Part shown: positions 8,125 through 16,750 of the stretch, piece by piece
Layout of the letters: each line of letters begins with the position of its first letter
Position numbering within the stretch: the stretch's first letter is position 1
Origin: Halovenus aranensis
GTDB lineage: Archaea > Halobacteriota > Halobacteria > Halobacteriales > Haloarculaceae
NCBI RefSeq assembly: GCF_900100385.1
Contig: NZ_FNFC01000009.1
Location: forward strand, 1 to 64,000
DNA length: 64,000 nucleotides
Direction of reading: 5' to 3'
Made by a program: the position numbers and the translations under genes
The notes under the pieces: model-generated
Told to the model about the DNA's origin: nothing
Databases searched by the model: none
What the model saw: only the letters and a program-made list of their open reading frames with translations

Positions 8125-9252
8125 CTACGCGCCGTCTCCGGCCTCGGGGTCGGCACCGTCGTCGATGATTTCGTCGGGGTCTTTGATGTCTGCGCTCGTC
8201 TCGCCAGCCTTGACCGCCTGTGCTTCTTCCTCCATTCCTTCGATGTCGACGATTTCGTCTTCGTCTTCGAGTTCGCCGAGAATCTCCTGGATGTCGTCGA
8301 GACCGAGCATCTCACGGGTCTCCTCGTCGAACTCCAGTCCTTCGAGGACGTGGCCGTTCTCCTTGACATCACTACCCTGGAGGTGGCGGCCGTACCGCGA
8401 GACCAGCGACGTGAGTTCCTGGGGCAGGACGAACGTGTTCGACTCGCCCTGACCGATGCCTTCCAGGGTCTCCATCCCCTTGTCGATAATCGCCCGCTCG
8501 CCCATCGAGTCGGCCGCTTTCGCTCGCAGGACCGTCGAGATGGCATCGCCCTGCGCTTCCAGAATCTGGCTCTGTTTCTCACCCTGTGCGCGGATAATCT
8601 GGCTCTGCTTGTCACCCTGGGCCTCCTCGATAGAGCTGCGGCGTTCACCCTGGGCTTCCAGAATCATCGCGCGGCGACGGCGCTCTGCGGAGGTCTGTTT
8701 CTCCATGGCCTGCTGGACGTCTTTCGAGGGGTTGACCTCGCGGACTTCGACTGACTCGACGCGAATCCCCCACTCGTCGGTCGGCTCGTCCAGCTCTGTC
8801 CGGATTTTTGCGTTGATCTCCTGTCGCTTGTTCAGCGTATCGTCGAGTTCCATGTCCCCCAGCACGGCCCGCAACGTCGTCTGGGCCAGATTCGACACCG
8901 CACGCTTGTAATCGTCAACTTCGAGGAACGCCTTCTTGGCGTCCATCACCTTGATGTAGACGACGGCATCCGCGGTTACCGGTGAGTTGTCCCGCGTGAT
9001 GGCTTCCTGACGGGGCACGTCGAGTGTCTGTGTCCGCATGTCGAACGTGTACGTCTTCGTCACGAACGGCAAGACGATGTTCGGCCCCGGTTCGAGCAGG
9101 CCCTGGTACTTCCCGAAGCGAGTGTAGGCTCGCTTCTCGTATGCGCGGACGATAACGATACTCTTGTAGGCGGTAACGACAACGAGGACGAACAGTATTG
9201 CGGCAATCAGGCCCCCCGCCGACCCTGTTGCCAACACTGCTTGTGATACCAT
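8125..9252 (-). CDS. SPFH/band 7 (stomatin-like) membrane protein
   Basis: This 375-residue protein has one N-terminal membrane helix (about residues 12-32), then a prohibitin-homology/SPFH domain containing PGPNIVLPFVTKTYTFDMR and the stretch DVPRQEAITRDNSPVTADAV. An extended helical region follows, with AQGE/AQGD K-QSQI repeats of about 11 residues (roughly residues 205-245). The C-terminal 90 residues are strongly acidic. Such proteins form rings or scaffolds in membranes and often chaperone a membrane protease. No NfeD or protease gene is adjacent here. The ATG at 9252 begins directly before the helix. Confidence 0.93.
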   Translation of the reverse strand: MVSQAVLATGSAGGLIAAILFVLVVVTAYKSIVIVRAYEKRAYTRFGKYQGLLEPGPNIVLPFVTKTYTFDMRTQTLDVPRQEAITRDNSPVTADAVVYIKVMDAKKAFLEVDDYKRAVSNLAQTTLRAVLGDMELDDTLNKRQEINAKIRTELDEPTDEWGIRVESVEVREVNPSKDVQQAMEKQTSAERRRRAMILEAQGERRSSIEEAQGDKQSQIIRAQGEKQSQILEAQGDAISTVLRAKAADSMGERAIIDKGMETLEGIGQGESNTFVLPQELTSLVSRYGRHLQGSDVKENGHVLEGLEFDEETREMLGLDDIQEILGELEDEDEIVDIEGMEEEAQAVKAGETSADIKDPDEIIDDGADPEAGDGA

Positions 9253-9502
9253 AACATTCTGAACTTGGGTATCGCCGCACTAAAGTGTTGGTCGTCGTTT
9301 CAGCGTATCTCGATACGCAAAGCAAATGTGCCTGAAATGCCACAAAGAAGTTCAAGGATAATTTCCAAAAGTTATGTGCGGGCGTTGTCAGAGTGATCTC
9401 ACCGTCGAAAACAGCAAGATACGTTAGTATTGAGGTACAAACACCCACCGTCTCGCAGGCGTACCGAGAGTCGCCAGTGAGCGTAACCGAAACAGGGAGA
9501 CC
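9253..9502. other. Divergent intergenic region with palindromes
   Basis: This 250-nt stretch separates the divergent SPFH and TrmB genes and holds both promoters. It is AT-richer than its surroundings. I see the interrupted palindrome GCGTAT-4-ATACGC at 9303-9318 and a shorter ATAC-4-GTAT near 9420. I see no ORF with haloarchaeal composition and no RNA gene. Confidence 0.6.
9303..9318. promoter_or_regulatory. Candidate operator palindrome
   Basis: The sequence GCGTATCTCGATACGC has perfect 6-bp arms around a 4-bp centre. It lies between divergent genes, one of which encodes a TrmB-type DNA-binding regulator, so an autoregulatory or shared operator is plausible. Function is inferred from position and symmetry only. 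Confidence 0.35.
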
Positions 9503-10264
9503 ATGGACGAGAACGAAGCCATAGCGGGGTTGAAACAGCTCGGGCTGACGACCTACGAGGCCCGAGTGTTTGTCGCCCTCCAGAAACTCGGGACGGGAAC
9601 AGCCAGCGAGATAAGCTCGGTCGTCGACGTGCCGCGGTCACAGGTCTACGGCGCGGCCGAAGGGCTCGAAGAGCGCGGGCTCGTCGAGACACAGCAATCG
9701 ACGCCGACGGCGTACCGGCCGGTCCGGCTCGAACAGGCGCGACGGCTGTTGCTCGACCAACTCGCCGAGACGGGGACGGAGACGTTCAAGTACCTGGAAC
9801 GGGTGCAGGATACCCACGAGGGTGAGGAACGTAGCGAATCTATCTGGCTCATCAACTCCCGCGACGCAATCGTCTCGCGGACAGTCGAGATAATCGAGGC
9901 AACTGACCGACAGCTTCTCTATGCCGCCACCGAGGTCGATGCGCTCGAAGAGGACGTACTCGCTGTGCTCGATGCTGCCGCGGCTCGGGGCGTCCAGGTC
10001 GTCGTCAGCAGTTCGAATCGAGCGGTACTCGACGCGGTACCGGCAACAGAAGGGTACCAGACCTACCGTGTACCCGAAGACCGGGATATGAACGTCGATA
10101 CCGGGCGCGTACTCGTCGCGGACGGCGACACGGTGCTGGTGAGCACACAGTCGGCATCGGCAGCTGAAACGAGCCAGGAAATCGCCTTCTGGACGAGCGA
10201 GAACCCGTTTGCCGCCATCTTCGTCGAACTGGTCGAAGCCTGGCTGCAAGACCCCTTCGAGTGA
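9503..10264 (+). CDS. TrmB family transcriptional regulator
   Basis: This is a 253-residue protein. The N-terminal winged helix covers about residues 8-75 (GLTTYEARVFVALQKLGTGTA, then DVPRSQVYGAAEGLEERGLV), followed by a coiled linker (about 80-110) and a PLD-like/TrmB C-terminal domain (about 115-250). TrmB proteins sense sugars or metabolites and control sugar uptake and glycolysis/gluconeogenesis genes in archaea. This copy is not beside a sugar ABC transporter, so its effector is unknown. Its stop overlaps a GTG of the next frame, but the next gene probably starts 40 nt further on. Confidence 0.92.
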   Translation: MDENEAIAGLKQLGLTTYEARVFVALQKLGTGTASEISSVVDVPRSQVYGAAEGLEERGLVETQQSTPTAYRPVRLEQARRLLLDQLAETGTETFKYLERVQDTHEGEERSESIWLINSRDAIVSRTVEIIEATDRQLLYAATEVDALEEDVLAVLDAAAARGVQVVVSSSNRAVLDAVPATEGYQTYRVPEDRDMNVDTGRVLVADGDTVLVSTQSASAAETSQEIAFWTSENPFAAIFVELVEAWLQDPFE

Positions 10265-10302
10265 GGCGGTGGGCTGAAGCAGCCGCCAGACTCAGTAGTG
10301 CC

Positions 10303-10986
10303 ATGGGCACGATGCTGTCGTCGGCAGACGAGCAGGCCAGCGAGTTACTCGACCGACTCCACGACGAGTATCCAGATTCGACGATTTCGCTGCGCTTTTC
10401 GAGCCGGCTCGAACTGCTGATAGCGGTCATCCTCTCTGCACAGTGTACCGACGAGCGCGTCAACGGCGTGACCGAAGACCTCTTCGAGAAATACGACGGT
10501 CCCGAGGCGTACGCGGCCGCCGACCAAGACGAACTCGCCGAGGACATCAACTCGATTACCTACTACAACAACAAGGCGGGCTATATCCGTGACGCCTGTC
10601 GGCAGATTGTCGAGGAACACGACGGCGCGGTCCCAGACACCATGTCGGCGCTGACAGACCTGTCGGGCGTGGGTCGAAAGACCGCGAACGTCGTTCTCCA
10701 GCACGGCCACGACGTGGTCGAGGGTATCGTGGTCGACACACACGTCAAACGCCAGAGCCGACGGCTCGGCCTCACCGAACAGTCCACTCCAGAAGCAATC
10801 GAGCGCGAACTCATGGAGGTAGTACCAGAAGACGAGTGGCAACAGTTCACACACTTACTCATCAGCCACGGGCGGGCGGTCTGTTCGGCGCGAAGTCCCG
10901 ACTGTGAGGCGTGTGTACTCGAAGACATCTGTCCCTCCTCGAAACTGGACAACGAAACGGACCTCGCGTCGGGAGAGGCCTGGTAA
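10303..10986 (+). CDS. nth: Endonuclease III (DNA glycosylase/AP lyase)
   Basis: This 227-residue enzyme removes oxidised pyrimidines in base-excision repair. The helix-hairpin-helix LSGVGRKTANVV carries the catalytic Lys, and VDTHVKRQSRRLGL carries the catalytic Asp. Four cysteines at the C-terminus follow the 4Fe-4S spacing C-x6-C-x2-C-x5-C. I chose the ATG at 10303; the frame opens at a GTG (10261) overlapping the upstream stop, but the extra 14 residues are Arg/Ala-rich and not conserved in the family. It lies downstream of the TrmB gene on the same strand. Confidence 0.95.
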   Translation: MGTMLSSADEQASELLDRLHDEYPDSTISLRFSSRLELLIAVILSAQCTDERVNGVTEDLFEKYDGPEAYAAADQDELAEDINSITYYNNKAGYIRDACRQIVEEHDGAVPDTMSALTDLSGVGRKTANVVLQHGHDVVEGIVVDTHVKRQSRRLGLTEQSTPEAIERELMEVVPEDEWQQFTHLLISHGRAVCSARSPDCEACVLEDICPSSKLDNETDLASGEAW

Positions 10987-11061
10987 CGCCAGCGCCGTTA
11001 GGCCGGGGATATATGCCGGCAGCGTACGAACACCGTATACGGAGATTCAGAGGTAACGCCG

Positions 11062-12489
11062 ATGAATATCGATTCTGTTAGACAGTACCAGGCACTCGTC
11101 GAGCACTCGACAGACAGTATCACGCTCGTCGACGAGGCTGGCATCGTCCAGTTCAAAAGCAAGTCCGCAACGCGTGTTATCGGGTACGACTCCGACGAAC
11201 TGGTTGGTGAGAACGTCTTCGAGTACGTCCACCCAGAGGACAGGCCGCGGGTGCGGGAGGCGTTCGAGGAGGTCGTCGACTCGCCCAGCGGAACGACAGG
11301 CATGATAGAGTACCGGTTCGACCACGGCACCAAGTCCTGGACCTGGATGGAGTCGACGCTCGTCAGTCGGACCGACACGGCGCTCGATGGCTACGTTATC
11401 AACACCCGCAACATCAGCGAGCGGAAAGCCCGCGAGCGCGAACTCGAAGAGGAGCGCCGGAAGTACTCCACGCTCGTCGAACAGAGCAACGACGGAATCG
11501 CTATCATCCAAGATGGCGACATCGTCTTCACTAACGAACAGTTCGAGCGGCTGTCCGGCTACGACGAGCGCGAACTTCTCGGCACGTCGTTCCTGCAGGT
11601 CGTCGCACGTGAAGACCGAGAGCTAGTCGAACAGCGGTATCAGCAGCGATTCGACCCCGACGCCGACGTACCGCCGTCCCGGTACGAGATTCGCGTTCTC
11701 ACGAGCGACGACAACCATCGTGTCGTCGAGCTCAGCGTCGCCAAGATACAGTACGAGGGCGACGACGCATCGCTCGCGATGGTCCGCGACGTGACCGAGC
11801 GAAAGAGCTACGAGGAGGCACTGGAGGAGGTCAACGCCGAACTGGAGCTGTTGAACCGGATGGTCAGACACGACATCCGCAACGACATGAGCGTCATCCT
11901 CGCGTGGGGTCAGTTACTCGAAGACCACGTCGACGAGGCGGGCCGAGAGAATCTCGACAAAATCCTCGCGAGCAGCGAACACGTCGTCGAACTCACCGAG
12001 ATTGCCCGGGACTACGTCGAGGTGTTGACCAGCGACGGCGACCTCGAACCTAAACCGGTGGTGTTGGCCGAGGTGCTCGAAACCGAGTTGGCGCTCCGCC
12101 GCGAGTCGTTCCCGGAAGCGGAGTTCGTCGTCCCCGAGGAGATTCCAGAGGTCGAGGTGCTAGCAAACGAGATGCTCGGCTCGGTGTTCAGGAATCTCCT
12201 CACGAACGCCGTCCAGCACAACGACAGTGACACGCCGGTCGTCGAACTCACAGTCGAGCGACGTGACGACGACGTTGTCGTACAGGTCGCGGACAACGGG
12301 CCGGGCATCCCCGACCCACAGAAAGCGACGGTCTTTGGCAAAGGCGAGAAAGGACTCGACAGCCCGAGCACCGGCATCGGGCTCTATCTCGTGTACACGC
12401 TGGTCACACAGTACGGCGGCGCTGTCCACATCGAGGATAACGACCCCCGTGGTGCGGTGTTTTCGGTTCACCTGCCGCGTGCGGAGTGA
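11062..12489 (+). CDS. PAS-domain sensor histidine kinase
   Basis: This 475-residue cytoplasmic kinase has two PAS domains (about residues 5-125 and 130-255), each ending in a PAC-like block (ISERKARERELEEE; VTERKSYEEALEE). A HisKA-like dimerisation helix follows with the phospho-acceptor His270 in RMVRHDIRNDM. The HATPase domain has the N box (LLTNAVQHND), the G1 box (DNGPGIP) and the G2 box (STGIGLYLV). No membrane segment is present, so it senses an internal signal such as redox or a ligand. No response-regulator gene is adjacent. Confidence 0.94.
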   Translation: MNIDSVRQYQALVEHSTDSITLVDEAGIVQFKSKSATRVIGYDSDELVGENVFEYVHPEDRPRVREAFEEVVDSPSGTTGMIEYRFDHGTKSWTWMESTLVSRTDTALDGYVINTRNISERKARERELEEERRKYSTLVEQSNDGIAIIQDGDIVFTNEQFERLSGYDERELLGTSFLQVVAREDRELVEQRYQQRFDPDADVPPSRYEIRVLTSDDNHRVVELSVAKIQYEGDDASLAMVRDVTERKSYEEALEEVNAELELLNRMVRHDIRNDMSVILAWGQLLEDHVDEAGRENLDKILASSEHVVELTEIARDYVEVLTSDGDLEPKPVVLAEVLETELALRRESFPEAEFVVPEEIPEVEVLANEMLGSVFRNLLTNAVQHNDSDTPVVELTVERRDDDVVVQVADNGPGIPDPQKATVFGKGEKGLDSPSTGIGLYLVYTLVTQYGGAVHIEDNDPRGAVFSVHLPRAE

Positions 12490-12507
12490 GACGAGGTGTG
12501 GGCCGGA

Positions 12508-12936
12508 CTACTCCTCGGCGAACTTGTCGTCGAGGAACTTATCGGCCTTGCGCAGAATTTCGCGTGGCCCGTCCTGCGTAATCGTGTTTATGGCCTGTTC
12601 GTAGTCGCGCCACTGGTGGTCGCGGTGTTCGTGTGACAGTTCCGCCGACGCCTCGAACGAGCGAGCGATAAACAGATGTACTGTTTTGTGGATAGTGTCG
12701 CCACCCGCCTCGAAGACGTAATCGTACTCCTCACGGAAGCCATCGATGAGCCGGAAATCGGCAATTCCGGCCTCCTCTTTCACCTCGCGTATCGCCGTCT
12801 GCTGGAGTTCCTCCTTGCCTTCGACGCCGCCTTTGGGAAATTCCCAGTCGCCCGGGCGGCTTTTGAGCAGGAGGTACTCTCGACGGCCACGTGTGTCGCG
12901 AAAGAGGATGGCTCCCGCGCTCGTGGCCTCCTTCAT
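12508..12936 (-). CDS. Nudix hydrolase, Ap4A-hydrolase-like
   Basis: This 142-residue protein has a perfect Nudix box (GGVEGKEELQQTAIREVKEE followed by AGI), and the N-terminal part (ATSAGAILFRD, LLKSRPGDWEFPKGG) matches diadenosine-tetraphosphate hydrolases of archaea. It probably cleaves dinucleoside polyphosphates asymmetrically. I start at the ATG at 12936 (MKEATSAGA), where related proteins begin. ATGs at 12945 and 12957 are also in frame. It converges on the histidine kinase gene. Confidence 0.9.
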   Translation of the reverse strand: MKEATSAGAILFRDTRGRREYLLLKSRPGDWEFPKGGVEGKEELQQTAIREVKEEAGIADFRLIDGFREEYDYVFEAGGDTIHKTVHLFIARSFEASAELSHEHRDHQWRDYEQAINTITQDGPREILRKADKFLDDKFAEE

Positions 12937-13038
12937 TGAAAGCATGTAGTATGGCATGCGTTAAGTGAATGTCGAACAGTTGCTCTGGGGGCAATCGAAA
13001 ACGAATGGGTTTTGTCTTCGCCCGTGCTGGCGTCGTGT

Positions 13039-13362
13039 ATGCCGTTCATCACTCGGCTCACGCTCAAGAGTGGAGACGGAGACCTGCTCGAGTCAGTCGT
13101 CTCCGATATCAAAGAGCGGGCCGAGCGCAAGGGTGTCGAGTTCAAGGGGCCACACCCGAAGCCGCCGTCGCGCCAGACAGTGCCGCTGTACAAGGGCCTG
13201 CGTGTAGACGGCCGATTCCGCCCGTGGGAGTACACCGTCTACACTCGCGTCATCGAGATTATCGACCACAACGAATTCGCCCGCCAGATTGCCGGCGAGG
13301 AGTTCCCCGACAGCATCCACATCTCCGCGGACATCGAGCAGTTCAGCCAGACCGGCGAGTAA
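13039..13362 (+). CDS. uS10/mL48-like ribosomal-protein-family protein
   Basis: This 107-residue protein resembles ribosomal protein S10 in its middle part (KGPHPKPPSRQTVPLYKGL, then WEYTVYTRVIEIID), but it is not the canonical uS10 that archaea encode next to the EF-1A gene. It belongs to an S10-like family present in haloarchaea, whose role on the ribosome is not established. The ATG at 13039 (MPFITRLTLKSGDG) is preferred; nine extra codons upstream do not look coding. Confidence 0.82.
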   Translation: MPFITRLTLKSGDGDLLESVVSDIKERAERKGVEFKGPHPKPPSRQTVPLYKGLRVDGRFRPWEYTVYTRVIEIIDHNEFARQIAGEEFPDSIHISADIEQFSQTGE

Positions 13363-13413
13363 ACGCGAGACAAAACCGGCCGTGTTTATGTCCCTCAAAC
13401 CGCGTGTCACCCT

Positions 13414-14703
13414 ATGGGCGACGTTACCGACACAGACTGGCTCGTCTCGCTGCGCCGGGAACTCCATCGCCGTCCGGAGCCCGCCTGGTGTGAGTTTTAC
13501 ACGACTGCACGTATCGTCGAGGAGCTACAGGCACTCGGCGTCGACGACATCACGCTCGGTCCGGAGATACTCACAGAGGGCGAACGCCAGGGCGTTCCCG
13601 ACCGGGAGACCCGCGACGCCTGGCTCGACCGGGCACGGGAAACCGAGGTCGACGACGCGGTTCTCGACGAACTCGCCGGCGGTTACACCGGTGCGATAGC
13701 GACAATCGAAGGCGGCGACGGCCCGACTGTCGCTCTCCGGGTCGACATCGACGGGCTCCCACAGCGTGAGGCCGACGGTCCCGGCCACCAGCCCGCAGAG
13801 GAAGGGTTCCGCTCGGTTCACGAGGGGTACATGCACGCCTGCGGGCACGACGCACACGCGACGTTTGGCCTCGGTGTCGTCCGTGCGTTCGCCGACGCCG
13901 ACTTCGATGGCACCCTGAAAGTCATCTTCCAGCCCGCCGAGGAGGTCGTCGGCGGCGGCAGACCAATTGCCAGAAGCGGCCACCTCGACGACGTTGACAC
14001 GCTGCTCGCAGTCCATATCGGTCTCGACAATCCCACCGGAACCGTCGTCGCCGGGATGGGCGGATTCTACGCCGTCTCACACCTCGAAGCGACATTTACC
14101 GGCGAGTCGGCACACGCCGGCGCGCGACCCAACGCGGGGGCGAACGCGGTCCAGGCGATGGCGACTGCGATACAGAACCTCTACGGCATCGCGCGCCACG
14201 GCGACGGTGCGACCCGGGTCAACGCCGGTGAGGTCGCCGGCGGCACGGCCTCGAACATCATCGCCGAGGACGCCTACATAGAGGGCGAAGTCCGCGGCGA
14301 GACGACCGACCTGATGAACTACACACGCGACAGGGCCGAACAGGTCATCGAGTCGGCCGCGGCGATGCACGACTGCACCGTCGATATCGAGCGCGGCAGC
14401 GAGGCACCCAGCGCCGAGAGCGACGACGCCGTCGCCGATGTCGTCGCCGACGTGGCGGCGGACCACGGCGGCGTGACACACGTCGCGCCGACCGGCGAAC
14501 TCGGCGCGAGCGAGGATGCGACATACCTGATGAACCGTGTCCAGGATACCGGCGGCCTCGCCTCCTTCGTCGGTATCGGGACGAACCACCCCGGCGGTCA
14601 CCACACCGCGACCTTCGATGTCGACGAGCGCTCACTCGGAGTCGGCGTCGACGTGCTCACCGGTACAATCGAAGACCTATTTCGGGACGAACACGACGCG
14701 TAA
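13414..14703 (+). CDS. M20-family amidohydrolase/peptidase (AbgA-like)
   Basis: This 429-residue metal-dependent amidohydrolase starts at the ATG at 13414. The motif MHACGHDAHATFGLG carries metal ligands, and QPAEEVVGGGRPIARSG contains the catalytic Glu pair. A lid/dimerisation domain lies in the middle (about residues 215-320). The N-terminal stretch (REL-HRRPEPAW, plus a long insert before the metal motif) resembles the p-aminobenzoyl-glutamate/indole-acetyl-amino-acid hydrolase branch, so it probably removes an acyl group from an amino acid. The exact substrate is not known. Confidence 0.92.
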   Translation: MGDVTDTDWLVSLRRELHRRPEPAWCEFYTTARIVEELQALGVDDITLGPEILTEGERQGVPDRETRDAWLDRARETEVDDAVLDELAGGYTGAIATIEGGDGPTVALRVDIDGLPQREADGPGHQPAEEGFRSVHEGYMHACGHDAHATFGLGVVRAFADADFDGTLKVIFQPAEEVVGGGRPIARSGHLDDVDTLLAVHIGLDNPTGTVVAGMGGFYAVSHLEATFTGESAHAGARPNAGANAVQAMATAIQNLYGIARHGDGATRVNAGEVAGGTASNIIAEDAYIEGEVRGETTDLMNYTRDRAEQVIESAAAMHDCTVDIERGSEAPSAESDDAVADVVADVAADHGGVTHVAPTGELGASEDATYLMNRVQDTGGLASFVGIGTNHPGGHHTATFDVDERSLGVGVDVLTGTIEDLFRDEHDA

Positions 14704-14726
14704 CGTGGCGGATAACACCTTAACAG

Positions 14727-14733
14727 TTTAGTG
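14727..14733 (+). promoter_or_regulatory. TATA-like box for ferredoxin gene
   Basis: A TTTAG-containing box ends a short AT-rich stretch about 29 nt before the ATG at 14756, which is the usual haloarchaeal spacing for a leaderless or very short-leader transcript. Confidence 0.4.
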
Positions 14734-14755
14734 ACGTACGGTTGTAGACCAGGGC

Positions 14756-15094
14756 ATGACAGAGTACACAGTTGAGTTCGTCGGCACCGGTGAGAGTATC
14801 ACCGTCTCCGACAAGGAGACGATTCTAAACCGGTGTATCGAAGAGGGAATTGCTCAGGAGTTCTCTTGCCGGGTCGGGATGTGTCTCGCCTGTTCGGCGA
14901 AAGTCGTCGAGGGCGAGGTGACACAGCCGGCTGCCCGCGGCCTGACCGACGAGGAGAAATCAGAGTACGCACTGACATGTATGGCTCGACCCGAGTCCGA
15001 TCTTAAACTCGACCGTGGCAAATACCCGCCGAGCATCGAGGCAGAGCACGCCGCCGAAGAGGGCACTGGAGACACGGCCGCCGCTGACGACTGA
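14756..15094 (+). CDS. 2Fe-2S ferredoxin, plant type
   Basis: This 112-residue protein has the 2Fe-2S signature SCRVGMCLACSAKV (C-x4-C-x2-C) and a fourth Cys in LTCMARP about 30 residues later. It carries low-potential electrons in the cytoplasm. The C-terminal end is a typical acidic halophile extension. A second, differently spaced ferredoxin is encoded at 37539-37871, so partners probably differ. No reductase is adjacent. Confidence 0.93.
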   Translation: MTEYTVEFVGTGESITVSDKETILNRCIEEGIAQEFSCRVGMCLACSAKVVEGEVTQPAARGLTDEEKSEYALTCMARPESDLKLDRGKYPPSIEAEHAAEEGTGDTAAADD

Positions 15095-15228
15095 GCGACA
15101 AAGGCAGTCGGTGTCGTCGGTCGAACGCGGTACCGAAGGATAGCCCATTTATGGGTGGGACCCGTAGGTACCTGTATCGAGTCGTTGCCAGAGCAGACAA
15201 CCCGGTTCACTCAGCTCCCCCTACATCC

Positions 15229-15819
15229 ATGACCAGCCGCGTATACAGACTCCACTCGACGCTGGAACTGCCACTCGAAGAACTCCACGAGTATCTGGAG
15301 GACCCCGACCTCCCCGAACGCGTCGACGACATCGAGTTTACCCGACGAAACAACACGCTCATCATCAGTGCGGTGCCGGCTGATGAAAGCATCAGCAAGT
15401 ACACGCCGACGGCGCAGTTGAAAGCCAGCGTGACAGAGAACCGCGTCTACGAAGAGGACCCAGAAGAGACACCACCGGGGAAACCGCCCCGGACCAGCGG
15501 CGGCGGTCCCCAGTGGGGCTCGCTGGACGAGGAAGAAGAAATCGAGTCAGAACTCGTCGAGTACGCCTGTTTCAAGGGCGACCGCGAGACGGTACTCCAG
15601 AACACTGCACTCCAGTACCAGATGTTCGAGGTCCTGTGTGAGATTGCCCGTCGGGCCGAGAAGGGCGCGCTCACCGCCGTCGCAACCAACGAAGAAGACA
15701 TCGAGGCGATTCGCATCGTCGACGGCGAGGAGGTTCCGGCCTCGATTACCGTCACCGAGGACCCCGGCGAGGGCGACGAAGACAGCGGTGTCGACTGGCG
15801 AAGCAACGAGTTCATCTAG
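15229..15819 (+). CDS. Conserved haloarchaeal protein (DUF7110 family, from memory)
   Basis: This 196-residue protein starts at the ATG at 15229 (MTSRVYRLHSTLELPLEEL). The regions KYTPTAQLKASVTENRVYEE and ACFKGDRETVLQNTALQYQ are characteristic of a family restricted to haloarchaea, whose function is unknown. A low-complexity Pro/Gly/Glu linker lies at about residues 80-110. The protein ends SGVDWRSNEFI. It stands alone, and a T-tract follows the stop. Confidence 0.85.
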   Translation: MTSRVYRLHSTLELPLEELHEYLEDPDLPERVDDIEFTRRNNTLIISAVPADESISKYTPTAQLKASVTENRVYEEDPEETPPGKPPRTSGGGPQWGSLDEEEEIESELVEYACFKGDRETVLQNTALQYQMFEVLCEIARRAEKGALTAVATNEEDIEAIRIVDGEEVPASITVTEDPGEGDEDSGVDWRSNEFI

Positions 15820-15840
15820 CCGCACGTCCGGCTGGTCGAC

Positions 15841-15850
15841 TTCCTTTTTG
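15841..15850 (+). terminator. T-tract terminator
   Basis: CCTTTTTG lies about 20 nt after the stop of the preceding gene. Archaeal terminators are typically short T-runs in the non-template strand, so this is a reasonable candidate. Confidence 0.35.
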
Positions 15851-15889
15851 TCGTAAGTTGTGTGTACACAGCCGCGTCGACAGCGGCGG

Positions 15890-16675
15890 TTACACCCCGA
15901 GGGCGTCGAGTCCACGGGCCGGGTAGGCGACGATGTGGTCGACGCCAGCCTCCTGGAGGAGGTCGACCTGATGGGAGACGCTGTCGTTGACGCCGACGAG
16001 CGCGTAATCACAGCAGGCTTCGAGCAGCGTCTCGCGGGCGTCACCCTCGATGTCGCTGTCCCGGGGGCAGTCCTCGGGGAGCGCGGCCCGCACGGGGCCA
16101 CGGCGGGCCGTGTACTCACCGACAGCATCGAGAACGACGTCTTCGTCGTCGGTCAACACCGTCGGCGCGTAGACGGCAATCTCACCGTCGAAACCGACCT
16201 CGCGGAGCGCCCGCACGTCACGGACGGTACTTCGCGAGAGGAGTTCGTACTGCGTGCCGCCGGCAGCGAGGGCCGTGCGTTCGATGCCCTCTGTACCGAC
16301 CCACGGCGCCTCGCTGTCGGCGACCGCGGCACCGAGTCGCGGAGCGATAGCCCGCTTTCGCTCGGCGCGTTCGAGGTAGGCAGGGTGGCCGGCGACGAGG
16401 ACCTCGCCGACGACCTCGGGAATGTCGGCCCGGACACTCTCGTCGCCGAGCGGGTCGAACCCGTCGGCGCGAACCGGGACCGTGGCCCGCACGTCGGCGT
16501 GTTCGGCCAGGCGTTCGAAGACGGCTGGCGCTGGGACGTGCTCGTGGCCTTCGTAGTCGATGGTCACAGTCTGCACGTCCAGGTCGCGGGCGCGTTCGAC
16601 GTCGACCTCGCTCGGCTTGAGCGCGACCGCGTCGATGCCCACGTTTGTCAGCCGTTCGCCTGTTAGTACTGTCAT
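15890..16675 (-). CDS. Conserved haloarchaeal protein, TIM-barrel-like
   Basis: This 261-residue protein has alternating hydrophobic strands and Ala/Glu-rich helices throughout. The C-terminal stretch NDSVSHQVDLLQEAGVDHI resembles the end of luciferase-like (F420-dependent) oxidoreductases. The family is haloarchaeal and recalled as DUF7388. No catalytic motif is certain, so I do not assign a reaction. It is convergent with the DUF7110 gene and upstream of the Nudix gene on the same strand. Confidence 0.78.
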   Translation of the reverse strand: MTVLTGERLTNVGIDAVALKPSEVDVERARDLDVQTVTIDYEGHEHVPAPAVFERLAEHADVRATVPVRADGFDPLGDESVRADIPEVVGEVLVAGHPAYLERAERKRAIAPRLGAAVADSEAPWVGTEGIERTALAAGGTQYELLSRSTVRDVRALREVGFDGEIAVYAPTVLTDDEDVVLDAVGEYTARRGPVRAALPEDCPRDSDIEGDARETLLEACCDYALVGVNDSVSHQVDLLQEAGVDHIVAYPARGLDALGV

Positions 16676-16750
16676 GGCCGTTTCGTCTGTGTTTCTCTAC
16701 CGCCGGTGAGACATAATCCTGTCGGTCGAGACGAAACTCCGGGTGCGCTG

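Noticed and set aside
15860-16666. Open frame of 268 codons on the plus strand opposite the DUF7388-like gene
   Set aside because: The minus-strand product has regular strand-helix alternation and family resemblance, and this one does not.
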